Positions 1 through 8,134 of a stretch of DNA of 64,000 nucleotides are shown here, in pieces. The translations under genes and the position numbers were made by a program. Positions within the stretch are counted from its first letter, which is position 1; every line of letters begins with the position of its first letter. This DNA comes from UBA4408 sp002389785 (lineage in GTDB: Bacteria > Bacteroidota > Bacteroidia > UBA4408), in the NCBI GenBank assembly GCA_035438985.1, contig DAORJK010000010.1, forward strand, positions 62,001 through 126,000, given 5' to 3'. The notes under the pieces are model-generated. The model saw only the letters and a list, made by a program, of their open reading frames with translations, was not told where the DNA came from and searched no databases.

Positions 1-679
1 TTTTCTTATCTCCTTTCATTCCATAAACAATACCCATGTTAGAGAGATTCACTGCCTGGTACATTTTAAAATTTGTTGCCTCATTGAGTTTAAGGGCCTT
101 TTCAAAATACGGAAGTGCTTGGTCAAATTCATTCAAGTCGAGATAGATGGAACCGATGTTCGTTAGGCTTGCTGCTAAACCTATACTGTCATTCGATTTC
201 TCCAATGCCTTGTTTGCTTTAATAAAATATTCAATTGCCTGTGGGTATTTAGATTGAAAGTAAAACACATTTCCCAGGGTGCCACACGCAAGACCAATTT
301 GTTTATTATTATTTAGCTCTTCAGCTAATTCCAAGGATTGTTTCAAATAAAAAACTGCGCTGTCGTCGTTCGATAATATTGAATGATTCATTCCAAGGAC
401 TCCATAAGCATCAGCCATTTTTGATTTCCAATTCATCTTTTTTGCAATTTCTAGCGACTGATGTGCAAATGGTAATGCTTCAGGAGGATTGATGGATCGA
501 TATTTTTCAGAAATGATTAAAAGTGTAATTGCTTTAACCGAATCCACTTTAGTAGTTCTTACAACACGAATCATTGAATCAATTTTATGCTGCATGTTAT
601 TTTGAGCATACAATTTACTTGCAACAACTAAGAGGAGTACTATAAGAATAGAAGCATTTCTGATTTTTTGATTTTTCAT
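1..679 (-). CDS. TPR-repeat protein, C-terminus cut off by the window edge
   Basis: An open frame runs from an ATG at 679 to the window edge without a stop, so only about 226 N-terminal residues are visible. A second ATG nine bases upstream (688) is an equally possible start. Residues 1-23 form a signal peptide (KNQKIRNASILIVLLLVVA, then SKLYAQ). The rest is helical TPR-type repeats with the usual A-x-x-Y/F spacing, for example the segment beginning GLACGTLGNVFYFQSKYPQA. In Bacteroidota such exported TPR arrays are usually the sensor half of a histidine kinase, a LuxR regulator or a SpoIIE phosphatase, like the gene ending at 44093 here. Which output domain follows cannot be seen. Confidence 0.8.
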   Translation of the reverse strand, partial: MKNQKIRNASILIVLLLVVASKLYAQNNMQHKIDSMIRVVRTTKVDSVKAITLLIISEKYRSINPPEALPFAHQSLEIAKKMNWKSKMADAYGVLGMNHSILSNDDSAVFYLKQSLELAEELNNNKQIGLACGTLGNVFYFQSKYPQAIEYFIKANKALEKSNDSIGLAASLTNIGSIYLDLNEFDQALPYFEKALKLNEATNFKMYQAVNLSNMGIVYGMKGDKK

Positions 680-955
680 AGCTGTCATTTAACTTATTGT
701 TTAGTATAAATTTAAGTATTCTTCAAATACGCATTAAGCTTTTTGTTTTTTAGGTGCTAACATCCATTACCCGAATCGAATATACTTAAAAAAACGCATA
801 GCCCTATCGGGGTTAATTGGGGAAGATTAGGCTTTAATAGTTAGTTGAAGCTTTAGATTTAAAGCTTCGTGTATTGCAAAACAGGTACAGCAAAAAACAT
901 CATGCAAAAAATACAATAAAAAAGATTCGAGTGTCTCGTTTAAAATTCAAATCAA

Positions 956-2146
956 TTAACAGTGTTGCTTGATCGCCTGCAAAATAATTGCACAAGCTTC
1001 GTGAATTTCCTGTTCGCTTATCAACAGGGGAGGTGCGATGCGCATGGCACTGTCGCAAAATAAAAACCAATCGGTTATTACTCCGTTTTCAATGCAGCTG
1101 TCAATAATTTTTTTGTTGCGTTCAAACGAATCAAACTGCAGTGCCAGCATCAATCCTTTTCCCCTTATTTCTTTAATGGCAGGATGGACCAGGAGAGTGC
1201 GAAAGAGTTTTTCTTTAGCAGGAATTATTGAAAGTACCGCCTCTTGCTCCAATACTTCAAAAGCCGCCTTACTCGCAGCACAACTCACCGGATGTCCTCC
1301 AAAAGTGGTAATATGCCCCAACATAGGATTATTTGTAAGTGCGTGCATATTTTGATGAGAACTTATAAAAGCACCAATTGGCATTCCACCGCCCATTCCT
1401 TTTGCAATGCAAAGTATATCGGGAACAATTTGGTAATGTTCAAAGGCAAAGAGTTTTCCGGTTCGGCCGGCACCCGATTGTATTTCATCAAAAATTAGCA
1501 AGCAATTGTTTTCATCGCATACACTTCGCAACACACTTAAAAATTCTTTCGTAGCAGGTATAATTCCCGATTCGCCTTGAATAGGCTCAACAAGTATGCA
1601 AGCAGTATTTTTTACTGAAAGTGACTTAAACTGTTCCGCATTATTAAATTCTAAAATACGTATATCAGGTAATAGAGGACGAAATGCATTTTTAAAATTT
1701 TCATTTCCTCCCACACTCAAAGCTCCCATGGTACTGCCATGGTAAGCATTCTTAAACGAAATAATTTCAGTTTTTCCGGTAAGTCGTTTAGCCAATTTTA
1801 AAGCACCTTCAATAGCTTCGCTTCCTGAATTAACAAAATAACTACAGTTTAAAGCTTCGGGTAAATGTTTACTCAGCCACTGTGCTAACTGCACTTGAGG
1901 AGATTGAATGTACTCACCATACACCATTAAATGTAAATATTTTTCTAGCTGAAGCTGTATAGCATTCACTACCTTAGGATGTCGATGTCCTACATTACTT
2001 ACCGAGATTCCGGAAATTAAATCCATGTATTTTTTTCCGCTTGTATCATACAAATACATTCCATCGGCTCTTTCAATTTCGAGCGAAAGCGGAAAAGAAG
2101 TAGTTTGCGCCATGTGCTGCAAAAAAACTTGTCGTTGTGTAATCAT
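956..2146 (-). CDS. Class III PLP-dependent aminotransferase
   Basis: The 396-residue protein has the complete fold-type I class III signature. NSGSEAIEGALKLAK (about 106-120) binds the PLP phosphate, AYHGSTMGALS follows at 134-144, and FDEIQSGAGRTG (219-230) leads to the PLP lysine, Lys249, in AKGMGGG. The length fits acetylornithine, ornithine or 4-aminobutyrate aminotransferases. No arginine or GABA pathway genes flank it, so the substrate is open. Downstream annotation in this phylum is usually only aspartate aminotransferase family. It lies 20 bases after the cytochrome c peroxidase gene on the same strand and may be co-transcribed with it, although no functional link is obvious. Confidence 0.9.
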   Translation of the reverse strand: MITQRQVFLQHMAQTTSFPLSLEIERADGMYLYDTSGKKYMDLISGISVSNVGHRHPKVVNAIQLQLEKYLHLMVYGEYIQSPQVQLAQWLSKHLPEALNCSYFVNSGSEAIEGALKLAKRLTGKTEIISFKNAYHGSTMGALSVGGNENFKNAFRPLLPDIRILEFNNAEQFKSLSVKNTACILVEPIQGESGIIPATKEFLSVLRSVCDENNCLLIFDEIQSGAGRTGKLFAFEHYQIVPDILCIAKGMGGGMPIGAFISSHQNMHALTNNPMLGHITTFGGHPVSCAASKAAFEVLEQEAVLSIIPAKEKLFRTLLVHPAIKEIRGKGLMLALQFDSFERNKKIIDSCIENGVITDWFLFCDSAMRIAPPLLISEQEIHEACAIILQAIKQHC

Positions 2147-2166
2147 TGCTGTATGTATGCTACTAT

Positions 2167-3114
2167 TTATTTGGTAAAACTACTGTCGGTAAGCGCTAAT
2201 AAAAACGCTTCCAGGTCTTGCTTTTCCTGTTCAGTCAAATTAAAACCATTGGCTGTAATTGAATCGACATTAATGGCATTTTGGACAAATTTTGATGGCG
2301 TTGAATAATAGTCAATTACTTCACGTAATGTACGAAACATTCCATTGTGCATGTAAGGAGCAGTAAGCGCAACATTACGCAAGCCGGGAACTTTAAATTT
2401 ACCCTTATCACTTTCAAGCTTGGTATGGTTGTAACGACCGGCATCCACTAATTCTATTTCGTTATACAGACCAATATTTTTAAACTCATCGCCGGTAAAA
2501 TCCGGACCAAAATGGCAATCAAAGCAATGCCCTTGAAAATTAAAAACCAATTGTCCTCTTTTTGCCGATTCGCTGATTGCGGCTGAATCGCCTTTGGCAA
2601 ATTTATCAAAAGGAGTTGCAGAAGTTTCCAATGTTTTTTCGTAGGCAGCAAGCACTTCTGCAAGGGTATTTTTAGAGGGTTTTGAATGAAGAATTTTTTT
2701 AAATAGTTGCACATATTCAGTGGAAGCATTTAGTCGTGCAACGGCATCTTCAATTTTCAAATTCATTTCAACCGGATTTTCTATTGGAAATATCGCCTGT
2801 TCTTCCAGTGTTTTTGCACGGCCATCCCAAAAGTACACTTCGCGATACAACACATTCATTACGGTAGGAACATTGCGAGTTGTAATGTTGTTGCCAACAC
2901 CTTTGCTAAAAGCAACAGTATCGGCAAATGCAAATTTAGGATTGTGGCAAGAAGCGCAACTGATGGATTGATCGGACGATAAAATCGGGTCGAAAAAAAG
3001 TTTTTTTCCAAGCTGTTCTTTTGTTCGAATTTGTGTATTAGAAGTATCGGTTTTAGTTGCTAGAAGCACCAATAGTAAAGGTAGAAATAAAGCAATAAAG
3101 AGTTTCTTGACCAT
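2167..3114 (-). CDS. Di-haem cytochrome c peroxidase (MauG/CcpA family)
   Basis: This 315-residue periplasmic protein should reduce hydrogen peroxide using electrons from cytochrome c. A hydrophobic N-terminal signal segment (about 4-20) precedes two c-type haem sites, CASCH (53-57) and CFDCH (197-201), the hallmark of the bacterial di-haem peroxidases. The segment TAPYMHNGMF near residue 253 carries a Met likely to be an axial ligand of the second haem. The LGKKLFFDP motif at the N-terminus is typical of the family. The length is near the usual 320-350 residues. A minus-strand TAATTTTG box (3121-3128) sits directly before the start codon, so the message may be leaderless. Confidence 0.92.
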   Translation of the reverse strand: MVKKLFIALFLPLLLVLLATKTDTSNTQIRTKEQLGKKLFFDPILSSDQSISCASCHNPKFAFADTVAFSKGVGNNITTRNVPTVMNVLYREVYFWDGRAKTLEEQAIFPIENPVEMNLKIEDAVARLNASTEYVQLFKKILHSKPSKNTLAEVLAAYEKTLETSATPFDKFAKGDSAAISESAKRGQLVFNFQGHCFDCHFGPDFTGDEFKNIGLYNEIELVDAGRYNHTKLESDKGKFKVPGLRNVALTAPYMHNGMFRTLREVIDYYSTPSKFVQNAINVDSITANGFNLTEQEKQDLEAFLLALTDSSFTK

Positions 3115-3200
3115 CGATTACAAAATTAATTTTTTTAATTTCATCTGCTGCTGTTAAATATAGCGCTCAATTTAATACATTTACTTTTAAAAAGAACAAC

Positions 3201-3629
3201 ATGGCTATTTGGTTTAGAGAATATACCATTGAATCAATACAAGACTTGGGAAAAAATAACATGGTTGAGCATCTTGGAATTGAGTTGCTCGAGCTTGGCG
3301 ATAATTATATAAAGGGGCGTATGCCGGTTGATCATCGAACCAAACAACCCACCGGTGTATTGCATGGAGGAGCAACGGCAGCGCTTGCTGAAACGCTCGG
3401 AAGCATTGGAGGTAATTTAGTTATTGACATGAATAATTTTACTTGTGTTGGTTTGGATATTAATGCCAATCACTTACGACCAGTAAGTTCGGGATATGTG
3501 TATGGCATTGCATTTCCTTTTCATCTTGGAAAAAAGACGCAGGTTTGGAGTATAGAAATTCATAACGAAGAAGGTAAATTAATTGGCATTAGTCGCCTTA
3601 CTCTTGCGGTAATTGAGAATCAACAATAA
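3201..3629 (+). CDS. Hotdog-fold thioesterase (PaaI/YdiI-like)
   Basis: The 142-residue protein matches the PaaI-type hotdog thioesterases that hydrolyse acyl-CoA or aryl-CoA esters in the cytoplasm. The signature TGVLHGGATAALAETLGS (51-68) holds the active-site loop HGG and the catalytic acid Glu64 on the hotdog helix. NHLRPVSSG (about 89-97) is the conserved beta-strand that follows. The close YdiI-type arrangement suggests 1,4-dihydroxy-2-naphthoyl-CoA hydrolase (menaquinone synthesis) as one possibility, but no men genes are nearby. The next gene, a pterin dehydratase, starts 56 bases downstream on the same strand. Confidence 0.88.
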   Translation: MAIWFREYTIESIQDLGKNNMVEHLGIELLELGDNYIKGRMPVDHRTKQPTGVLHGGATAALAETLGSIGGNLVIDMNNFTCVGLDINANHLRPVSSGYVYGIAFPFHLGKKTQVWSIEIHNEEGKLIGISRLTLAVIENQQ

Positions 3630-3685
3630 AACGAATCGTTAGTACCACCGGATTTAGATTCGAAACTATTTTAAATATTAAACCT

Positions 3686-3916
3686 ATGTGGAAAGAAGAG
3701 AATAATGCACTTTCAAAATCGTTTCAATTTAAAGACTTTAGTGAGGCATTTTCATTTATGACTCGTGTTGCATTTCTTGCCGAAAAAATGAACCATCATC
3801 CCAATTGGACCAATGTGTATAATCAAGTTAACATTCGTTTAAGTACACACGATGCCGGAAATACAATTACCGACAAGGATAGAAAATTAGCAGAGGCTAT
3901 TGACAGTATTAAATAA
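3686..3916 (+). CDS. 4a-hydroxytetrahydrobiopterin dehydratase (PCD/DCoH family)
   Basis: This small cytoplasmic enzyme should dehydrate 4a-hydroxy-tetrahydropterin, regenerating the cofactor of aromatic amino acid hydroxylases. At 76 residues it is shorter than many PCDs but has the whole catalytic core. The motif NHHPNW (about 36-41) gives the paired catalytic histidines, VYNQVNIRLSTHDAG follows, and TITDKDRKLAEAID closes the fold. The early Trp2 aligns with the conserved tryptophan at the start of the PCD domain, so the N-terminus appears merely short. No aromatic hydroxylase gene is in the window. The LRR gene begins 17 bases downstream. Confidence 0.88.
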   Translation: MWKEENNALSKSFQFKDFSEAFSFMTRVAFLAEKMNHHPNWTNVYNQVNIRLSTHDAGNTITDKDRKLAEAIDSIK

Positions 3917-3933
3917 AACTGACTATCATAAGC

Positions 3934-6387
3934 ATGAAAAGCCGCCTAATTCTTCTCTTCATTTTTGTTGCACTAGTTTATGATCATCCTGTTCGTGCAC
4001 AAAATTTTTGGTTACCTGACGCGGCTTTCAGAACTATTTTAAAAACAAATTACCCCACCTGTTTTACTGCACAAGATTCTTTAATTACGAATTGTCCCAA
4101 CCTGATACTGGATAGTATTTTGTACATTTCTTCAAATTCTACATTGCAAAATTTGGATGGGTTACAATACATGACAGGTCTAACATCTTTAGATATTTGG
4201 CTATGTCAAAATTTATTAGCTATTCCTTCATTTCCACCTTTGCTTAAATCGATTGTTTTATATGGAAATGCATTGACAACAATACCTGCTTTACCTCCAA
4301 CTCTAACTGAATTGGTTTGTTCTCAAAGTAATTTAAGTGCCTTACCTCAATTACCACAAACGGTGAACCGGCTTGTTGTAAGTGAAACAGCTTTAACACA
4401 ATTACCTGCATTACCCAACACTTTGGTTACATTGGATTGTTCGTACAATCAACTTACTTCTTTACCTGTCATGCCTGATTCATTAAGGTTTTTGTATTGT
4501 CAAAACAATTATGGTATTGATTCAATTTCTAACTTCAATTCGGTGTTGCAAATTCTTAATTGCGGAAATTTTAATATAAAACTTAGAAATTTGCCGAATT
4601 CACTTGAAGAATTATTAATTATTCATAGCAACTTGGACAGTTTGCCAAATTTGCCTCCCAATCTTACCAGACTTGAATGTAGTTATAATAAACTTAACCA
4701 ATTACCAAACTTGCCGGCAGGATTGAAAGTACTCAATGCATCTTACAATAATATAAGTACTTTACCTGTTTTGCCGGATTCATTAAAAGTATTATTTGTT
4801 GATAATTTAAAGCTCAGTAATTTACCTTCGTTACCATCAAAAATAGAAAGCATGTTATGTAGCAATAACAACTTGGGTATTTTACCAAACTTACCGGCAA
4901 AGTTGCGCTACTTCGAATGTTATAATAATCCTTTGAGTTGCTTGCCCACTTTGCCCGATTCTATATTTTACATGGATTTTCACAACACATTTGTTTCATG
5001 TATTCCGAATCAACCTTTAAACTTATCGCCATTTAACAGTGTTCCTCCCAACCCAATAATTTGCGCAACTACAAATGCTTCATGTGGAAGCTACCCACTA
5101 GTTTGTGTAAATTTTAACGATGCTGATTTTAATGGTCAAATGGATACGATGGATAGTCCAATTAGTTTAATGATGCATTTTCAATCTTCGAGTTTTCAAC
5201 CTAAGCAACCTCAAGAATATTTAACTCTGTATGCTGATACTGGTTTGACACAAGTTTCAATAACAGTACCTAACTACTACACAGCTAGCACACCAATTAC
5301 GCAATTAGTTCATGTAAGTGCTTCTCCTGATACCTTGTTTTTTGGAGTTACACCAATTCCAGGAATAAAAGATTTAAGCATCGATATTATTCCATTAACA
5401 GCTATGCGCCCCGGCTTTATTACGGGATACTGGATTAATTATAGGAACGAAGGAACCGATACCATAAATAATGTACTGGTTAATTTTATTAAATCTCCGG
5501 TATTAACCCACCTATCACAAAACCCACTGCCTACCTATGTGTTAGGAGATACACTTCGATGGCTAATTCCTACCTTGGTGCCCAATCAAACAGGTTTTAT
5601 ACGCGTTACAGCGAGGGTTGGTGCTGGAGCTGTATTGGGAAACATTGAACTTACTCAAGCAAGTATAACTCCAATTGTTGCTGATACAACGCCCTATTCA
5701 AACTATGCAGTTATTCGTGAAGAGGTGGTTGGATCTTATGATCCTAACGATAAAGCAGTTTCAAACGATAGTGTTTTAGTTAATACCAATGATTACTTAT
5801 ACTACACTATTCGTTTTCAAAATACAGGTACCGATACTGCATTTAATATAATGGTGACAGATACCTTATCGCAGATGTTAAATGGTGCAAGTTTAGTAAC
5901 TGTATCTTCCTCTCATACTTGCAATACGACAATTAAAAACAATGTAGTAAGTTGGTATTTCCCTACTATCTTGCTCCCTGATTCAACTATTAACGAGCCT
6001 GCTTCACATGGATTTATAAGGTTCAAAATTTTAAAAACATCCGGAATTCAAGCAGGAATACAAATTCCGAATTCAGCTTCAATTTATTTTGATTATAATA
6101 GTCCGGTAATTACCAATACGGCTGTAGTTAGTATTTTGCCGCTTAGTATTCCAGAAATTGAAAACAATCAATTGCAATTATTTCCTAACCCCGTGCACTC
6201 TTTTGTTCAAATAAAATCGTCAACTAATTCAAGCTTGGGCGTTGTAAAATTGATGGATATTAAAGGGAAACTCATAGAAGAACGAATTATTGATTCTGAT
6301 ATGGTGGATTGGAATGTTAAATATCTGCCTGTTGGTGCCTATATTTTTGTTGGAAGAAACTGGTCTCAAAAAATTGTAAAGCAATAA
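3934..6387 (+). CDS. T9SS-secreted leucine-rich-repeat protein (LPX-type LRRs)
   Basis: This is an 817-residue exported protein. The signal peptide is 1-22 (cleavage near VRAQN). From about residue 95 to 355 there are roughly twelve LRRs of about 20-21 residues with the consensus LPxLPxxLxxLxCSxNxL, the bacterial LPX subtype known from YopM and IpaH. Residues about 598-732 (from VVGSYDPNDKAV) match the domain often found before T9SS tails (DUF7619-like, with the conserved YTIRFQNTGTDTA). The last 75 residues (LFPNP, then VKLMDIKGKL) are a T9SS sorting domain, so the protein probably ends up on the cell surface or is released. There is no E3-ligase (NEL) domain as in IpaH. The partner is unknown, with adhesion or protein binding likely. 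The next gene follows after 7 bases. Confidence 0.88.
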   Translation: MKSRLILLFIFVALVYDHPVRAQNFWLPDAAFRTILKTNYPTCFTAQDSLITNCPNLILDSILYISSNSTLQNLDGLQYMTGLTSLDIWLCQNLLAIPSFPPLLKSIVLYGNALTTIPALPPTLTELVCSQSNLSALPQLPQTVNRLVVSETALTQLPALPNTLVTLDCSYNQLTSLPVMPDSLRFLYCQNNYGIDSISNFNSVLQILNCGNFNIKLRNLPNSLEELLIIHSNLDSLPNLPPNLTRLECSYNKLNQLPNLPAGLKVLNASYNNISTLPVLPDSLKVLFVDNLKLSNLPSLPSKIESMLCSNNNLGILPNLPAKLRYFECYNNPLSCLPTLPDSIFYMDFHNTFVSCIPNQPLNLSPFNSVPPNPIICATTNASCGSYPLVCVNFNDADFNGQMDTMDSPISLMMHFQSSSFQPKQPQEYLTLYADTGLTQVSITVPNYYTASTPITQLVHVSASPDTLFFGVTPIPGIKDLSIDIIPLTAMRPGFITGYWINYRNEGTDTINNVLVNFIKSPVLTHLSQNPLPTYVLGDTLRWLIPTLVPNQTGFIRVTARVGAGAVLGNIELTQASITPIVADTTPYSNYAVIREEVVGSYDPNDKAVSNDSVLVNTNDYLYYTIRFQNTGTDTAFNIMVTDTLSQMLNGASLVTVSSSHTCNTTIKNNVVSWYFPTILLPDSTINEPASHGFIRFKILKTSGIQAGIQIPNSASIYFDYNSPVITNTAVVSILPLSIPEIENNQLQLFPNPVHSFVQIKSSTNSSLGVVKLMDIKGKLIEERIIDSDMVDWNVKYLPVGAYIFVGRNWSQKIVKQ

Positions 6388-6394
6388 TGCAGGA

Positions 6395-7567
6395 ATGAAA
6401 AAGTTGTTGCTTGCTGGTTGCTTATTGATAAATTTTATTTTGAGCTCAAAAGCATCCGATACCCTTATTAAACGGGCTCCATTACATTTTCAGTTTGCAC
6501 AAAATGTGGGTAAAGCAGTCGCCAATCAACCTACATTTCCAAAGGTAAAATCGCTTTTTATTAGCGAGCTTTCAGTTGCTAGACAATGCATTGGAAATGA
6601 GCGTTGGCATCAGGAATACAATTTTCCGGAAAGTGCACTGAATGTAATTTATGGAACACTTGGAAACAAAGAGGTACTGGGTGATGTTTTTGCAATTTTT
6701 CCAAGTTTGAACTTTGAAAAGAAAAGTTCAAGTAGATTAATTTTTCAAAAAAAAATAGGATTTGGATTTGCTTATTTTAATAGGCCATACAATCTTTTAA
6801 ATAATACTACCAATATTGTTATTGGGTCACGAGTCACTGCAGTAGCATCTTTGGTTTTAGGAGCTAGTTATCAGCTTTCTGATTATATTAGTTTGCAAGC
6901 CGGTGGAGCATATTATCATTTTAGTAATGCGCATTATCAATTGCCAAATCTTGGACTAAATTCATTGAGTTTTCGATTGGGAATAAGTTATTATCCTGCA
7001 AAGAAGCAAAGCAATTTTATTAAGCAAAATTCAATTAACTACACTAAAAAATTTAGGTTGAATTTAAAAATAGGCATGGGAATAAATGAACGGGGAGGAA
7101 CCTTTGGACCAAGCAATGGCCCCAAATATCCCATTTATCTGGCCTCGATTTTTGCAACAAAACGCTATGATACCAAGGGAATTTTTCAGATAGGAGTGGA
7201 AGGAAACTACAATATCGGAGCATATGATTACATTGTATCGAATGAAGTATTTTCGTCTCAGCAAAAATTGAAGAGCACTACTTCACTATTTTTTCTGGGT
7301 CATGAATACCTTTGGAAACATCTGAGTTTTGTGCTTCAAGGCGGAGTATTTTTGTATAACCCTTTGTACCGTGAATTACTATCGCAGCAAAAAACGATTA
7401 CTTTTAAACAACATTTAAAATCGCTGTTTACTACAAAGTTTGGATTTCAGTATTACTTAAAAAATACTTATTCAAAATTTACCAAACAGCTGTACATTGG
7501 TTCCTATGTAAAAGCAAATTTAGGACAAGCTGATTATTGGGAAAATAGTTTAGGGTTTTGTTTTTAA
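6395..7567 (+). CDS. PagL-like acyloxyacyl hydrolase / lipid A deacylase family barrel
   Basis: The 390-residue protein has a signal peptide (1-20) and alternating amphipathic strands of an outer-membrane barrel. The core segment FAYFNRPYNLLNNTTNIVIG (about 126-144), the run to YYHFSNAH (173-180) and LPNLGLNS (183-190) fit the Bacteroidota relatives of PagL, which remove the 3-O acyl chain of lipid A. His175 and Ser177 keep the H-x-S of the PagL triad. The residue 12 after that Ser, where Pseudomonas PagL has Glu, is Asn189 (my alignment by eye). The gene follows the LRR gene by 7 bases with an AGGA motif before ATG and is probably co-transcribed. Activity is uncertain. Confidence 0.6.
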   Translation: MKKLLLAGCLLINFILSSKASDTLIKRAPLHFQFAQNVGKAVANQPTFPKVKSLFISELSVARQCIGNERWHQEYNFPESALNVIYGTLGNKEVLGDVFAIFPSLNFEKKSSSRLIFQKKIGFGFAYFNRPYNLLNNTTNIVIGSRVTAVASLVLGASYQLSDYISLQAGGAYYHFSNAHYQLPNLGLNSLSFRLGISYYPAKKQSNFIKQNSINYTKKFRLNLKIGMGINERGGTFGPSNGPKYPIYLASIFATKRYDTKGIFQIGVEGNYNIGAYDYIVSNEVFSSQQKLKSTTSLFFLGHEYLWKHLSFVLQGGVFLYNPLYRELLSQQKTITFKQHLKSLFTTKFGFQYYLKNTYSKFTKQLYIGSYVKANLGQADYWENSLGFCF

Positions 7568-7670
7568 TTTCCCAGAATTCTTAACTAACTATTTAGTAAA
7601 ATTCAAATTGCATTTAATTGGTTGCTATTACAGCTGAGCAGTTTGTGAAAATATCATTATCTTTGCAAGG
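7568..7670. other. Intergenic region before the HYC small protein
   Basis: About 100 AT-rich bases follow the PagL-like gene. I see no hairpin terminator. The only recognisable signal is the TATCTTTG -7 box listed separately at 7658. Confidence 0.5.
7658..7665 (+). promoter_or_regulatory. -7 promoter box TATCTTTG
   Basis: TATCTTTG matches the Bacteroidota primary sigma -7 consensus TAnnTTTG. It ends five bases before the ATG at 7671, placing the start of transcription at or beside the start codon, so the mRNA may be leaderless. A well-spaced TTG (-33) is not seen. Confidence 0.5.
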
Positions 7671-7988
7671 ATGTTGTTAAAGTTCAAAAAAAGCATATCT
7701 TTTTTCACACTGCTTGTATTTCTGTTGCCATTCGTAGCTGAACAGATACACGCTTTTGAACACCGCAAGGATAAGCATTGTACCAATACCGAAACACATT
7801 ACTGTACACCTGAACATCATTGTTCTTATTGTGATTTTGTTAAATTAACAAGCGATACTCCCAACAGCGACAATCTGTTAAAAGCAGATTTAGTGCTTAC
7901 TTCCAGTAAAAATAATTTTTACCAAACTAGTTCATTTGAACCACTCAAGTTCAACTTCTCATTAAGAGGTCCACCTTCTATTTCCTGA
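7671..7988 (+). CDS. Small exported His/Cys-rich protein (HYC_CC_PP-like)
   Basis: The 105-residue protein begins with a signal peptide (about 1-28, ending IHAFEH). Residues about 33-55 are packed with His and Cys (KHCTNTETHYC, then EHHCSYCDF), a probable metal-binding cluster. The C-terminus ends RGPPSIS. The HYC motif, a C-x-x-C and a terminal Pro-Pro are the features for which the Bacteroidota family HYC_CC_PP is named (assignment from memory). Such proteins are commonly encoded just before TonB receptors, as here: the receptor gene starts 146 bases downstream. A role in sensing or handling a metal or cofactor taken up by the receptor is inference. Confidence 0.7.
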   Translation: MLLKFKKSISFFTLLVFLLPFVAEQIHAFEHRKDKHCTNTETHYCTPEHHCSYCDFVKLTSDTPNSDNLLKADLVLTSSKNNFYQTSSFEPLKFNFSLRGPPSIS

Positions 7989-8079
7989 TTTTTTAGTTCA
8001 ATTTTATACTATTCACGCAACAAATTATTTGCTTGAACCAGTATTGATCAAAACATCTTATTACTAATTATCAGAATTG

Positions 8080-8115
8080 AAAATCGCAGGTATTCACAAA
8101 TGCCTGTAATTTTCT
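8080..8115 (+). other. Imperfect hairpin in the leader of the TonB receptor gene
   Basis: The left arm GAAAAT-CG-CAGGTAT (8080-8094) and right arm ATGCCTG-TA-ATTTTC (8101-8115) pair around a six-base loop TCACAA. There is one G-U pair and one internal mismatch of two bases. It lies between the small His/Cys protein and the receptor ATG at 8135 and is followed by a pyrimidine-rich ATTTTCTTTC. It could be an attenuator, an operator or an mRNA processing site. Confidence 0.5.
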
Positions 8116-8134
8116 TTCAAAATCATTATAAAAA

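Noticed and set aside
1038..1498. Plus-strand frames over the class III aminotransferase
   Set aside because: They are antisense to a clearly conserved coding sequence and show no family motif.
3934..6387. An IpaH/YopM-type type III effector
   Set aside because: LPX repeats are similar, but there is a standard signal peptide, a T9SS sorting domain and no ubiquitin-ligase (NEL) domain.
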